DNA of 64,000 nt from Rhodococcus opacus (GCF_012396235.1 NZ_JAAXPA010000016.1:107599-171598), one strand, 5' to 3'. Positions 34,385-42,522 are shown, counted from the first letter of the stretch. Program-made: numbers and translations. The notes: generated by a model not told the origin, from the sequence alone.

Positions 34385-35097
34385 CAGTGGCCCTCCGGGT
34401 CCTCGAACGGGGTGGCGTCCTGACCGCGCAGGACGATGTCGAACTTGAATCCGACGGCCCAGTTGTCGCGGGTGTGGTCGTAGTCGAACGTGCTGATCAT
34501 CCGCTCGCGGGCGGCTTCGGGTACGGAGTTGTAGATCGGGTCCTGGAAGAAGAACGGATCGTCCGGGAAGTACATCTGCGTGACCAGCCGCTGGGTGAAC
34601 GCCTGACCGAACAGGGAGAAGTGGATGTGCGCGGGCCGCCACGCGTTGTGGTGGTTGCCCCACGGGTAGGCGCCGGGCTTGATGGTCGTGAACTCGTAGT
34701 GGCCGTGCTTGTCGGTCAGGCAGCGGGCGACACCGTTGAAGTGGGGGTCGAGCGGGGCCGGCCAGGAGTCCATCTTGTGGCGGTAGCGGCCTCCGGCGTT
34801 GGCCTGCCACACCTCGATGAGGGTGTCGGGGATGGGTTTGCCCGCACTGTCGAGGACGCGGCCGTGGACGATGATGCGCTGTCCCTGGGCCTCGCCGCCG
34901 TTGGCGTGGGTCATGTCGTTCTCGCCCTTGGCGATGTCGGCGTCGCCGAAGACCGGACCGGTGATCTCGCCGAGTCGCTGCGGGACCAGGATCAGGTCGT
35001 TCTTGGGGCTGCGCAGCCGAGTCGTCTTGTACTCGGGGAACAGCAGCGGGGCATTCGCTTCGTGCCCGGCGTGGTGGTGGGCTGGCAGATGCAGCAT
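34384..35097 (-). CDS. pcaH: Protocatechuate 3,4-dioxygenase beta subunit
   Basis: The 237-residue iron-bearing subunit. The four Fe(III) ligands of the family are visible: Y105 (GGRYRHKMDSW), Y144 (GAYPWGNH), H157 and H159 (RPAHIHFSLFG). It is the first gene of the minus-strand pca operon, with GAGGATC 8 bases before the ATG. The order pcaH-G-B-L-R-F and a divergent pcaIJ are found in other Rhodococcus. Confidence 0.95.
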   Translation of the reverse strand: MLHLPAHHHAGHEANAPLLFPEYKTTRLRSPKNDLILVPQRLGEITGPVFGDADIAKGENDMTHANGGEAQGQRIIVHGRVLDSAGKPIPDTLIEVWQANAGGRYRHKMDSWPAPLDPHFNGVARCLTDKHGHYEFTTIKPGAYPWGNHHNAWRPAHIHFSLFGQAFTQRLVTQMYFPDDPFFFQDPIYNSVPEAARERMISTFDYDHTRDNWAVGFKFDIVLRGQDATPFEDPEGH

Positions 35098-35113
35098 GGA
35101 AAAAGATCCTCAC

Positions 35114-35128
35114 GTTCTCGATGTGAAC
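35114..35128. promoter_or_regulatory. GTTC-N7-GAAC palindrome, pcaH side
   Basis: GTTCTCGATGTGAAC is symmetrical around a 7-base centre and lies between the predicted pcaH transcription start and the RBS. It matches the pcaI-side site in arms and spacing. Confidence 0.6.
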
Positions 35129-35147
35129 AGTCGGCCGCTATTCGCAC

Positions 35148-35176
35148 ATAGTAGTCGCGTTCTGTGATGGGGCCAA
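35148..35176 (-). promoter_or_regulatory. Promoter of the pcaHGBLRF operon
   Basis: On the minus strand TTGGCC (35176-35171), 17 bases and TACTAT (35153-35148) predict a start near 35141, leaving a leader of about 44 bases before the pcaH ATG. Confidence 0.55.
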
Positions 35177-35211
35177 CAGGCAGGGCGTAATTTGTTCGCA
35201 ATGTGGATGGG

Positions 35212-35242
35212 TGTTCACTACTCGAACATTTTGCGGTAGCCT
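35212..35242 (+). promoter_or_regulatory. pcaIJ promoter overlapped by a GTTC-N7-GAAC operator
   Basis: TGTTC-N7-GAACA (35212-35228) overlaps TTCACT (35214-35219). The -10 is TAGCCT (35237-35242) after 17 bases and lies 7 bases before the pcaI ATG, so the mRNA would be leaderless and a bound regulator would sit on the -35 box. Confidence 0.6.
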
Positions 35243-35249
35243 GGGTCAC

Positions 35250-35999
35250 ATGGTCAACAAAGTCTTCGCAACGGCGGCCGAGGCCGTTGCCGATGTCCCC
35301 GACGGAGCGTCCCTCGCGGTGGGCGGCTTCGGCCTCGTCGGTATCCCCTCGGTCCTCATCGACGCCCTCCTCGCACAAGGTGCCACCGACCTCGAGACGG
35401 TCAGCAACAACTGCGGCACCGACGGTTTCGGTCTGGGTCTGCTCCTCGAGCAGCACCGGATCCGGCGCACGATCAGCTCGTACGTCGGCGCCAACAAGGA
35501 ATTCGCGCGGCAGTACCTCAGCGGGGAGCTCGAGGTCGAGCTCACTCCGCAGGGCACGCTTGCCGAGCGCATGCGCGCCGGGGGAGCGGGCATCCCCGCC
35601 TTCTACACCCCCGCCGGTGTCGGGACGCAGGTCGCCGACGGCGGTCTGCCGATCCGCTACGACGGCCAGGGCGGCATCGCGGTGGCGAGCAAGCCCAAGG
35701 AGACCCGCGAGTTCGACGGGGAGGCCTTCGTCCTCGAACGCGCCATCCGAACCGACTTCGCGCTGGTCCACGCGTGGAAGGGTGACCGCCTCGGCAACCT
35801 CGTGTACCGGGAGACGGCCCGAAACTTCAACCCGGACGCCGCCGGCGCCGGTCGCATCACCATCGCGCAGGTCGAGTACCTCGTCGAGCCCGGCGAGATC
35901 GACCCCGCCGAGGTGCACACCCCCGGCATCTTCGTCCAGCGTGTGGTCGAGGTCGGCAAGCAGGAAACGGGAATCGAGAACAGGACGGTGCGGGCATGA
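35250..35999 (+). CDS. pcaI: 3-oxoadipate CoA-transferase subunit A
   Basis: A 249-residue subunit that, with PcaJ, moves CoA from succinyl-CoA to 3-oxoadipate. The N-terminal [17 protein letters not shown] and the [12 protein letters not shown] segments are typical of the alpha subunit of this family. The ATG is chosen because the family begins at MVNKVF and the upstream frame is promoter. There is no RBS; translation is probably from a leaderless mRNA. pcaJ overlaps its end by 4 bases. Confidence 0.94.
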   Translation: MVNKVFATAAEAVADVPDGASLAVGGFGLVGIPSVLIDALLAQGATDLETVSNNCGTDGFGLGLLLEQHRIRRTISSYVGANKEFARQYLSGELEVELTPQGTLAERMRAGGAGIPAFYTPAGVGTQVADGGLPIRYDGQGGIAVASKPKETREFDGEAFVLERAIRTDFALVHAWKGDRLGNLVYRETARNFNPDAAGAGRITIAQVEYLVEPGEIDPAEVHTPGIFVQRVVEVGKQETGIENRTVRA

Positions 36000-36637
36000 G
36001 CTGGACGCGTGACGAGATGGCGGCCCGGGTCGCGGCCGAGCTGGAGGATGGGCAGTATGTGAACCTCGGCATCGGAATGCCCACCCTGATCCCCGGTCAC
36101 ATCCCGGCCGGCAAGGACGTCATCCTGCACTCGGAGAACGGCATCCTCGGCGTCGGGCCGTACCCGACCGACGACGAGGTCGATCCCGAACTGATCAACG
36201 CGGGCAAGGAGACCATCACCGTGGTCCCCGGCGGCGCGTTCTTCTCCTCCTCCGACTCCTTCTCGATGATCCGCGGCGGCAGCGTGGACGTGGCCGTTCT
36301 CGGCGCCATGCAGGTCAGCAGCCACGGCGACCTGTCCAACTGGATGGTCCCGGGCGCCATGGTCAAGGGCATGGGCGGCGCGATGGACCTCGTCCACGGC
36401 GCGGGCAAGGTCATCGTGATGATGGATCACGTCACCAAGAAGGGTGAGCACAAGATCCTCGAGGAATGCACGCTGCCGTACACCGGCAAGCGCTGCGTGC
36501 AGAAGATCGTCACCGATCTCGCCGTCATCGACGTCACCCCCGATGGCCTGCGGCTCGTCGAGACCGCTCCCGGCCACAGCGTCGAGGACGTCCAGGCGGC
36601 CACCGGCGCGAAGCTCCTCGTCGACGCCACCGTCTAG
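35996..36637 (+). CDS. pcaJ: 3-oxoadipate CoA-transferase subunit B
   Basis: The 213-residue catalytic subunit. [10 protein letters not shown] and the SENG motif are present, with E47 as the glutamate that forms the CoA thioester; [17 protein letters not shown] is also typical. The start overlaps the pcaI stop as ATGA. The end of the gene faces the fdhD remnant on the other strand across 10 bases. Confidence 0.94.
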   Translation: MSWTRDEMAARVAAELEDGQYVNLGIGMPTLIPGHIPAGKDVILHSENGILGVGPYPTDDEVDPELINAGKETITVVPGGAFFSSSDSFSMIRGGSVDVAVLGAMQVSSHGDLSNWMVPGAMVKGMGGAMDLVHGAGKVIVMMDHVTKKGEHKILEECTLPYTGKRCVQKIVTDLAVIDVTPDGLRLVETAPGHSVEDVQAATGAKLLVDATV

Positions 36638-36647
36638 AAGGGCCCGC

Positions 36648-36827
36648 TCAGGCCCCGGTCTTCACGCGCTGGGCTCCGGCATAGACGCTCATCGACTCCC
36701 CGCGGAGGAAGCCGACGAGCGTCGTGCCGGATTCCAGTGCCAGGTCGACGGCCAGCGAAACCGGTCTGCGTGTCGTTCCGTGCTCGGTGATGCGGACGAC
36801 CGGGCGTCGCGCGGTGACGCGCCCCAT
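36648..36827 (-). pseudogene. fdhD: fdhD remnant with a large internal deletion
   Basis: This 59-codon frame begins MGRVTARRPVVRI, the usual start of actinobacterial FdhD (formate dehydrogenase accessory sulfurtransferase). It then runs straight into SLAVDLALESGTTLVGFLRG and MSVYAGAQRV, which match the C-terminal end of FdhD. FdhD is about 270-280 residues, so roughly 215 central residues, including the essential CxxC region, are gone without a frameshift. Both ends of the family carry a similar SLAV stretch; here it occurs once (36747-36758), as expected for deletion between short repeats. It cannot be functional as FdhD. Confidence 0.72.
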
Positions 36828-36944
36828 CACCTGCCGCCGGATTCGGGCGGACTGCATGTGGACGAGGGGCGGGTCATGAGTCCACAGCGGCCCCGAACCG
36901 GGCACGACGGCCAGTCGTTCCGCCGCGCCGCCGCGGTGTGCCCG

Positions 36945-36950
36945 TACCCT
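36945..36950 (+). promoter_or_regulatory. -10 element of the leaderless GNAT gene
   Basis: TACCCT lies 6 bases before the ATG and there is no Shine-Dalgarno, which fits transcription starting at or next to the start codon. Confidence 0.4.
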
Positions 36951-36956
36951 CTGGGC

Positions 36957-37583
36957 ATGGGTGTGAGCGTGCGTGCTGCGACCGGATCCGACATCCCCGA
37001 ACTGTCGCGCGTCCTGGCCGACGCGTTCTTCGACGACCCCGTGATGGTGTGGATGTGGCCGGATCCCGACGGCCGGCGGCGCGGCCTGCCGAGACTGTTC
37101 GCGGTGGAGATCCGCCATCACCATCTCGCCGGGGGCGGAGCCGAATTGGCCGAGGACGACGACGGCGTGGTTCGTGGGGCCGCCATGTGGGATCCGCCCG
37201 GTGGCTGGAAGCAGTCCACGTTGTCGTCGCTCCGCAGCCTGCCGGGGCTGGTCCGCGCGTTCGGCTCCCGGCTGGGCGTCGGGGCCGCGGTGAGCGGAAC
37301 CGTCGAGGACGCACACCCGGTCGATCCCGTGCACTGGTATCTGGCGACGATCGGAACGTCGAGCGCGGGACGGGGCGGCGGCTACGGGAAGGCGCTGTTG
37401 CGGTCGCGGCTGGACCGTTGTGACGCCGAGGGGCTCCCGGCGTATCTGGAGTCCAGCAAGGAAGACAACATCTCCTACTACCAGCGATTCGGCTTCGACG
37501 TCACCGGCGAGATCCGGATCCCGGACGGCGGGCCCACGGTGTGGGCGATGTGGCGGGAACCCGTCCGCGACCCCTTAGGCTAA
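36957..37583 (+). CDS. GNAT family N-acetyltransferase
   Basis: A 208-residue acetyl-CoA-dependent transferase of unknown acceptor. The GNAT core shows as VRAATGSDIPELSRVLADAF at the start, the acetyl-CoA-binding loop TSSAGRGGGYGKALLRSRL (a Q/RxxGxG/A variant, about residues 138-156) and the C-terminal LESSKEDNISYYQRFGF. The ATG is selected because the family starts at VSVRAA and a -10 box is just upstream; a longer in-frame extension overlaps the fdhD remnant. The first iron box begins inside its last codons. Confidence 0.85.
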   Translation: MGVSVRAATGSDIPELSRVLADAFFDDPVMVWMWPDPDGRRRGLPRLFAVEIRHHHLAGGGAELAEDDDGVVRGAAMWDPPGGWKQSTLSSLRSLPGLVRAFGSRLGVGAAVSGTVEDAHPVDPVHWYLATIGTSSAGRGGGYGKALLRSRLDRCDAEGLPAYLESSKEDNISYYQRFGFDVTGEIRIPDGGPTVWAMWREPVRDPLG

Positions 37584-37603
37584 GCTCGGCAAGCCTTACC
37601 TAA
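37575..37603. promoter_or_regulatory. Overlapping IdeR/DtxR-type iron boxes
   Basis: The 19-base window 37585-37603 (ending CCTTACCTAA) matches the IdeR consensus TTAGGTTAGGCTAACCTAA at 13 of 19 positions by hand count. A second, weaker copy starts at 37575 with TTAGGCTAAG. They lie 38 bases before the siderophore-binding protein gene, so that gene is probably repressed by iron. Confidence 0.65.
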
Positions 37604-37640
37604 GTGGATCGTAGTACCTGGTAGACGAGAGGGTCGCCGC

Positions 37641-38648
37641 ATGAACATGGGTCAACAGAGGATCGGCCTGAGCCGACGCGGATTCCTCGTGGGCACCGGG
37701 GGAGCGCTGCTCGCGTTCGCCGCGGCCTGCAGCAGCTCGGACGGCGACGGCTCCGGCAGCGAGCCGTCGGGCCCCGTCATCGCCCACAAGTACGGCGAAA
37801 CCCAGGTGCCGACCGACCCGCAGCGCATCGTCAGTGTGGGCTACAACGACCAGGACGCGATCCTCGCGCTCGGCGGCACGCTGGCCGGCACGTTCGACTG
37901 GTACGGCGACTACCCCTACGGCGTGTGGCCGTGGGCGCAGGACCTCCTCGGTGACGCGCAGCCCGAGATCGTGGGCACGGCGTCCACCAACATCGACTTC
38001 GAGAAGGTCGCGGCCGTCGCCCCGGACCTGGTGGTCGGCACCTACTCCGGCCTCACCCAGGCCCAGTACGACAAGCTGAGCGCCATCGCGCCGACGGTGG
38101 CGCAGCCCGCAGACTTCGCCGACTACGGTGTTCCGTGGCAGGACCAGACGAGGATCCTCGGCGACGCGCTCGGCAAGAAGGACAAGGCGGCCGAGCTCGT
38201 ATCCTCCGTCGAGACGCAATTCGACGACGTCCGGGCCGCCAACCCGGCGTTCGCGGGAAAGACCGTCCTCGTCGGCGCGCTCAAGGGTCCGGGGCAGTTC
38301 GGTGTGTACGGCCCGGAGGACCCGAAGGTCCGCTTCTTCACCGAACTCGGCTTCGTGAATCCCCCTGTGACGGAGCAGATCACCGGCAACTTCGCCGAGA
38401 TCAGCACGGAGCAGCTGTCGCTCGCGAACGTCGACCTCCTCGTCTGGTACGCGGGCGGCGGCTACGGCGACAAGCTGCGCGCGGAACTCGACAAGACGCC
38501 GATCTATCAGGAACTCGAGGTGGTGAAGGCCGGACGCACGATCACGCTCGAGGACGCCGCCGCCGAGGCGATGGCGTGGAGCACTGTATTGAGCCTGCCG
38601 TACGCATTGAACGAGATCCCGCCGCGGGTCGCGCCCCTGCTCGCCTGA
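37641..38648 (+). CDS. Iron-siderophore ABC transporter substrate-binding lipoprotein
   Basis: A 335-residue FepB/FecB-like protein that binds ferric siderophore outside the membrane. The N-terminus has a twin-arginine motif (SRRGFL, 11-16) and a lipobox ending in AAAC with C30, so it is a Tat-exported lipoprotein. The type III binding fold has PQRIVSVGYNDQDAILALG and VDLLVWYAGGGYGD. No permease or ATPase gene is adjacent, so it must use a transporter encoded elsewhere. GAGAGGG precedes the ATG, and the overlapping iron boxes lie upstream. Confidence 0.9.
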   Translation: MNMGQQRIGLSRRGFLVGTGGALLAFAAACSSSDGDGSGSEPSGPVIAHKYGETQVPTDPQRIVSVGYNDQDAILALGGTLAGTFDWYGDYPYGVWPWAQDLLGDAQPEIVGTASTNIDFEKVAAVAPDLVVGTYSGLTQAQYDKLSAIAPTVAQPADFADYGVPWQDQTRILGDALGKKDKAAELVSSVETQFDDVRAANPAFAGKTVLVGALKGPGQFGVYGPEDPKVRFFTELGFVNPPVTEQITGNFAEISTEQLSLANVDLLVWYAGGGYGDKLRAELDKTPIYQELEVVKAGRTITLEDAAAEAMAWSTVLSLPYALNEIPPRVAPLLA

Positions 38649-38696
38649 GACGCGGATGTCCGACGGTGTGGGCCCGGTTCGTGATACCAACGACTC

Positions 38697-40745
38697 GTGA
38701 CCGCGATTCCTGAACTCCACGCCGGAACTCCTTTCGACGACCTCGACGACTACCTCGCGCTCGGCCGCATCGGAAGCCTCGCGCTGTCCGCGGACGGGCG
38801 AAGGCTCGTCGTGGCGCAGTCGACGCTCGGCGAGAAGGCGACGAAGTACGTCACCGCCCTGTGGGAGATCGATCCCACCGGCGAGTTCGCGGCGCGCCGG
38901 CTCACCCGTGGCCGCAGCGGGGAGTCCAACCCGACGTTCACCAGCGACGGCGATCTCCTCTTCACGTCCTCCCGTCCGACGCAGGACGAGGACGACCTTC
39001 CCGACGACCTGTGGCGACTGCCCGCGCGGGGCGGCGAGGCGGTGGTCGTCGCGCGCCGAGGCGGCGGCATCACCGGGGTGCGCGCCGCACGGTGCGCGCC
39101 GCGTTTCGTCGTGACCACCGGGGTTCTGGGGAGATCCGGCGAGTCCGCCGACGACGAGCGGGTGCGCACCGAGCGCAAGGAGAAGAAGGTCTCGGCGATC
39201 CTGCACACGGGCTACCCGATCCGCTACTGGGACCACGATCTCGGTCCCGACGTGCCCCACCTGCTGTCCGCCCCACTGGACGCGCTCGCGGAGAACGGGC
39301 AGGAGCCGGAGCTGACCGACCTCACCCCGATGCCGGGTCCGGCACTGCGGGAGGCCAACTACGCGCTGAGCGACGACGGCGCGTTCGTCGTGACGTCGTG
39401 GACGGTTCCCGGTCCGCTCGCGTCGATCCGGAACATCCTGGTGCGCGTCGACACCGAGACGGGGGCGCGCACGGTCCTCGTCGACGACGCCGACGCCGAT
39501 CTGTCGGACCCGGTGATCTCCCCGGACGGACGGCACGTCGTATTCACGCGGGAATCGCATGCGACCCCCGACTCCGCGCCCCGATTCACGCTGCACCGCT
39601 ACAGCTTCGACAGTGGCACCGTCACCGAGGTGGCGCCCGGGTGGGATCGGTGGGCCACGTCCGTGGTCTGGCTGTCCGACGGTTCTGGGCTCCTCGTCAC
39701 CGCCGACGACCGTGGGCGCGCACCGATCTTCCTGCTCCGTGACGGCGCGGACCCCACGCGGGTGACGACCGACGACTGCGCGTACACCGACCTGCAGGTG
39801 GCCCCCGACGGGTCGACGGTGTTCGCGCTGAGGGCGTCGTACGCGGCGCCGCCGCACCCGGTGCGCATCGACATCACCACCGGTGCCGTGTCACTGCTGA
39901 AGGCGCCCGCCGACCTCCCCGAGCTGCCGGGCGCGCTCACGGAGGTCGAGACGGTCGCCGCCGACGGCGCGGCGCTGCGCGCCTGGCTCGCGGTGCCGAC
40001 CGGCGCCTCCGCCCACGCGCCGGTGCCTCTCGCGCTGTGGGTGCACGGCGGCCCCCTGGGTTCGTGGAACACCTGGTCGTGGCGATGGAACCCGTGGCTC
40101 CTGGTCGCGCGGGGATACGCCGTGCTGCTGCCGGATCCGGCGTTGTCCACCGGCTACGGGCAGGAGTTCGTCGAGCGGGGCTGGGGTAAGTGGGGCAAGG
40201 CCCCGTTCACCGATCTCATGGCGATCACCGACGCCGCGGTGGCACTGCCGGAGATCGACGAGAAGCGCACCGCGGCGATGGGCGGATCGTTCGGCGGTTA
40301 CATGGCCAACTGGATCGCCGGACACACCGACCGGTTCAAGGCGATCGTCACCCACGCCAGCCTCTGGGCGCTGGACCAGTTCGGCCCCACCACCGACGCC
40401 GCCTGGTACTGGCAGCGGGAGATGACGCCCGAGATGGCGGTGGAGAATTCGCCTCACCTGTACGTCGCGGACATCGTCACTCCGATGCTGGTCATTCACG
40501 GCGACAAGGACTTTCGCGTACCGATCGGCGAGGGGTTGCGGCTGTGGTTCGAGCTGCTGTCCGAGTCGGGGTTGCCCGCGGACGACGACGGTCGCACCGA
40601 ACACCGCTTCCTCTACTTCCCGGACGAGAACCACTGGATCCTCACCCCGCAGAACGCGAAGGTCTGGTACCAGGTGGTGCTGTCGTTCCTCTCCGAGCAC
40701 GTGCGGGGCGAGGACGTCGCGCTGCCCGAGATCCTGGGCCGGTAG
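38697..40745 (+). CDS. S9 family serine peptidase (prolyl oligopeptidase / acylaminoacyl peptidase type)
   Basis: A 682-residue intracellular peptidase acting on short or N-acylated peptides. The N-terminal part (to about residue 420) is a beta-propeller with repeated TSDGDLLF, SPDGRHVVF and SDGSGLLV blades. The C-terminal alpha/beta hydrolase carries the triad S531 (GGSFGGYM), D605 (HGDKDFRVP) and H646 (DENHWI). No signal peptide is seen. The GTG has no clear RBS, and a GATACC stretch lies 8 bases upstream. It is transcribed separately from the binding-protein gene 48 bases before it. Confidence 0.92.
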   Translation: MTAIPELHAGTPFDDLDDYLALGRIGSLALSADGRRLVVAQSTLGEKATKYVTALWEIDPTGEFAARRLTRGRSGESNPTFTSDGDLLFTSSRPTQDEDDLPDDLWRLPARGGEAVVVARRGGGITGVRAARCAPRFVVTTGVLGRSGESADDERVRTERKEKKVSAILHTGYPIRYWDHDLGPDVPHLLSAPLDALAENGQEPELTDLTPMPGPALREANYALSDDGAFVVTSWTVPGPLASIRNILVRVDTETGARTVLVDDADADLSDPVISPDGRHVVFTRESHATPDSAPRFTLHRYSFDSGTVTEVAPGWDRWATSVVWLSDGSGLLVTADDRGRAPIFLLRDGADPTRVTTDDCAYTDLQVAPDGSTVFALRASYAAPPHPVRIDITTGAVSLLKAPADLPELPGALTEVETVAADGAALRAWLAVPTGASAHAPVPLALWVHGGPLGSWNTWSWRWNPWLLVARGYAVLLPDPALSTGYGQEFVERGWGKWGKAPFTDLMAITDAAVALPEIDEKRTAAMGGSFGGYMANWIAGHTDRFKAIVTHASLWALDQFGPTTDAAWYWQREMTPEMAVENSPHLYVADIVTPMLVIHGDKDFRVPIGEGLRLWFELLSESGLPADDDGRTEHRFLYFPDENHWILTPQNAKVWYQVVLSFLSEHVRGEDVALPEILGR

Positions 40746-40782
40746 CCGGTAGCCGGCGGGCCGGGGCCGCGCCCAGGCGGAT

Positions 40783-41043
40783 TCACGTCCGCTTCTCGCG
40801 GCCCCGATCGAATTCCTTGCCACCCCACACGCCGGTCTGACCGGTGGCCCTGGCGAACAGCTCACAGCGCATCCGCAGTGGGCAGTGATGACAGACGTCG
40901 CGGGCGTACGCGAAATCCTCCGTCGGGAACGGGAACCACCGGTCCGGCTCGGGGTCGGCGCGGCACGCGGCGTCAACCCAGCCCGTGGGGTCGTCGGAGG
41001 CAGGCAGCAGGGTGGACAGGGTCGTGTCCAGGACGTCGGTCAT
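40783..41043 (-). CDS. WhiB family iron-sulfur transcription factor
   Basis: An 86-residue WhiB-like protein. The four cluster cysteines are C27, C51, C54 and C60 (C-x23-CxxC-x5-C), followed by the GVWGG turn (71-75) and a basic tail that contacts DNA. WhiB proteins bind a 4Fe-4S cluster and work with sigma factors. GGGGAG precedes the ATG. It is downstream of the HNH nuclease gene on the same strand. Which of the WhiB subgroups it belongs to cannot be settled by eye. Confidence 0.92.
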   Translation of the reverse strand: MTDVLDTTLSTLLPASDDPTGWVDAACRADPEPDRWFPFPTEDFAYARDVCHHCPLRMRCELFARATGQTGVWGGKEFDRGREKRT

Positions 41044-41106
41044 CGGGAAATCTCCCCTTCCCGGGAGAAGGTCGGTCGGGTGGCGGCGGGTGCGGGGATC
41101 TCGCGG

Positions 41107-41658
41107 CTAGACCGCCGCGAGATCCCTCCAGATCTGCCGCTGCGCCTTTTCGATGTGCCGGGGCGCCTTCGGCTCCCAGAGGAGCGGCATTCCCGCCTCC
41201 TCCGGTGTGCGGTCGGCCTTCCTCTGGTTGCAGGGGATGCAGCAGGCCACGAGGTTGGCCCACGTGTTCGGGCCGCCGCGGCTCCTCGGCAGCACGTGGT
41301 CGATGGTCGTCGCGACCGGCTCGGCGCAGTAGCCGCACCGATTGCGGTCGCGCCGGAACACGCCCGCGAACGTCGCGCGGCTGCTGTCGGTCACCAGCAC
41401 GGAATGCGGGACGTGGACGTAGCGCAGCAGACGAATGGTCCGCGGCAGGCTGATCTCGACGTGCTGCGAGCGAATCGGGAACGGCGGCTCCCGATCCGCG
41501 ACCGTCTCGGCCGCACCGACACTGATCAGCACGACGGCGCGCTCCGCGGGGATCCCGCAGAGGGCCTCGTACGTGACATTGAGGACCAGCACATCCGCGC
41601 GCGACCAACTGCGGGCGTCGAGGGTGCTGCCGGGCGGGTTACGGGAGAAGTGCCTCAC
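41107..41658 (-). CDS. HNH endonuclease family protein
   Basis: A 183-residue protein with the HNH fold of the McrA type. CGYC (about residues 108-111) and CIPC (about 140-143) form a structural zinc site around the motif TIDHVLPRSRGG and NLVACCIPCNQRK. The N-terminal half (VLVLNVTYEALC) is conserved in actinobacterial single-copy HNH proteins whose role is not known. The frame starts at a GTG with only a weak GAG-containing leader, so the start is uncertain. It is not near restriction or phage genes. Confidence 0.88.
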   Translation of the reverse strand: MRHFSRNPPGSTLDARSWSRADVLVLNVTYEALCGIPAERAVVLISVGAAETVADREPPFPIRSQHVEISLPRTIRLLRYVHVPHSVLVTDSSRATFAGVFRRDRNRCGYCAEPVATTIDHVLPRSRGGPNTWANLVACCIPCNQRKADRTPEEAGMPLLWEPKAPRHIEKAQRQIWRDLAAV

Positions 41659-41721
41659 GGGAGATCTCGGTTCTGTCGTCGGTTCGCGGCGGTGGGGGCA
41701 CGCCGGGCAACGGAAGTCGAG

Positions 41722-41862
41722 TCAGGCGTGCCGGGTGGAGCGGTAAGTCTTCGGGGCGGGCATGATCCCGCATTCGCCTTGCCGGCCGGCGGGGAAGGAG
41801 GAGGCGGCGCCCGTGCGTGACGGCTGCAACCGGGGTGCGTGGGCTGCGGGCAGTGCGCGCAT
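41722..41862 (-). CDS. Hypothetical 46-residue protein or leader peptide
   Basis: A short frame, MRALPAAHAP to KTYRSTRHA, supported by AGGAAGGA 7 bases before the ATG. It is basic, with no membrane segment and no recognised family. It lies 63 bases upstream of the HNH gene on the same strand, and a perfect 10-base inverted repeat sits in its own leader, so it may be a regulatory leader peptide. The wider region 41659-42076 holds nothing else recognised except the start of the mihF promoter area. Confidence 0.4.
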   Translation of the reverse strand: MRALPAAHAPRLQPSRTGAASSFPAGRQGECGIMPAPKTYRSTRHA

Positions 41863-41880
41863 CGCTACGTCCTTCCTGAA

Positions 41881-41912
41881 CTCGACGTGTGAACCGAACA
41901 GAACACGTCGAG
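41881..41912 (-). repeat. Perfect 10-base inverted repeat upstream of the 46-residue ORF
   Basis: CTCGACGTGT (41881-41890) and ACACGTCGAG (41903-41912) are exactly complementary with a 12-base spacer. It ends 18 bases before the ORF start codon and could be an mRNA hairpin or a protein-binding site. No T run follows. Confidence 0.55.
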
Positions 41913-42076
41913 CATGACACAGCGCGCCGCCCGCGTCCTGGCATTTTCCGCGTCGTCGGACCCGTGAGCCGGGGCGTGTCGAATCGGACAGGACGCGCGA
42001 CACGTCCGATGGATGCGGTGAAGTAGCGGTTCTCTCGCTACGGTGTTCGATACGTACCCCGAATGAAGGAGACATC

Positions 42077-42388
42077 GTGGCACTTCCCCAGCTCACTGAC
42101 GAACAGCGGGCAGCAGCTCTCGAGAAGGCCGCCGCCGCTCGTAAGGCACGCGCAGAGCTCAAGGACAAGCTCAAGTCCGGTGACATCACCCTCAAGCAGG
42201 TCCTTTCCAAGGCAGATGTCGACGACATCATCGGAAAGACCAAGGTCAGCGCCATTCTGGAAGCCCTGCCGAAGATCGGCAAGGTGAAGGCCCAGGAGAT
42301 CATGGCCAACCTGGAGATCGCTCCGACCCGCCGCCTCCGTGGCCTCGGCGACCGTCAGCGCGACGCCCTGCTGGCGCACTTCAGCTGA
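42077..42388 (+). CDS. mihF: Mycobacterial-type integration host factor (mIHF)
   Basis: A 103-residue nucleoid-associated DNA-binding protein found only in actinobacteria. The helical N-terminus (LTDEQRAAALEKAAAARKARAELK) leads to a helix-two-turn-helix region with LPKIGKVKAQEIM and a C-terminal RRLRGLGDRQRDALL. The length matches the short mIHF form. The GTG start has AAGGAG 5 bases upstream. It is usually next to pyrimidine or gmk genes; here it stands alone, divergent from the small ORF and HNH gene. Confidence 0.93.
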   Translation: MALPQLTDEQRAAALEKAAAARKARAELKDKLKSGDITLKQVLSKADVDDIIGKTKVSAILEALPKIGKVKAQEIMANLEIAPTRRLRGLGDRQRDALLAHFS

Positions 42389-42472
42389 CACGTTCCCCGG
42401 GTGCCCGCCCCATCGCCTTCAGGCGACGGGCGGGCGCCCGGACGCGTCTTTCCTGCCCCCACCCCCGCTAGT

Positions 42473-42522
42473 GCAACCGGAAGGTTGCGCAAGTAGCCGC
42501 CGATATGCAACCGTAAGGTAGC
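42473..42522 (+). promoter_or_regulatory. Tandem ArsR-like operators before the SRPBCC gene
   Basis: GCAACCGGAAGGTTGC (42473-42488) is a perfect 6-base inverted repeat around GGAA. GCAACCGTAAGGTAGC (42507-42522) is a near copy 34 bases on. They resemble sites of ArsR proteins that pair with SRPBCC genes. Confidence 0.6.

Noticed and set aside
41107..41658. HNH nuclease as part of a restriction or phage system
   Set aside because: No methylase, integrase or phage genes are nearby, and the protein belongs to a widespread single-copy actinobacterial group.
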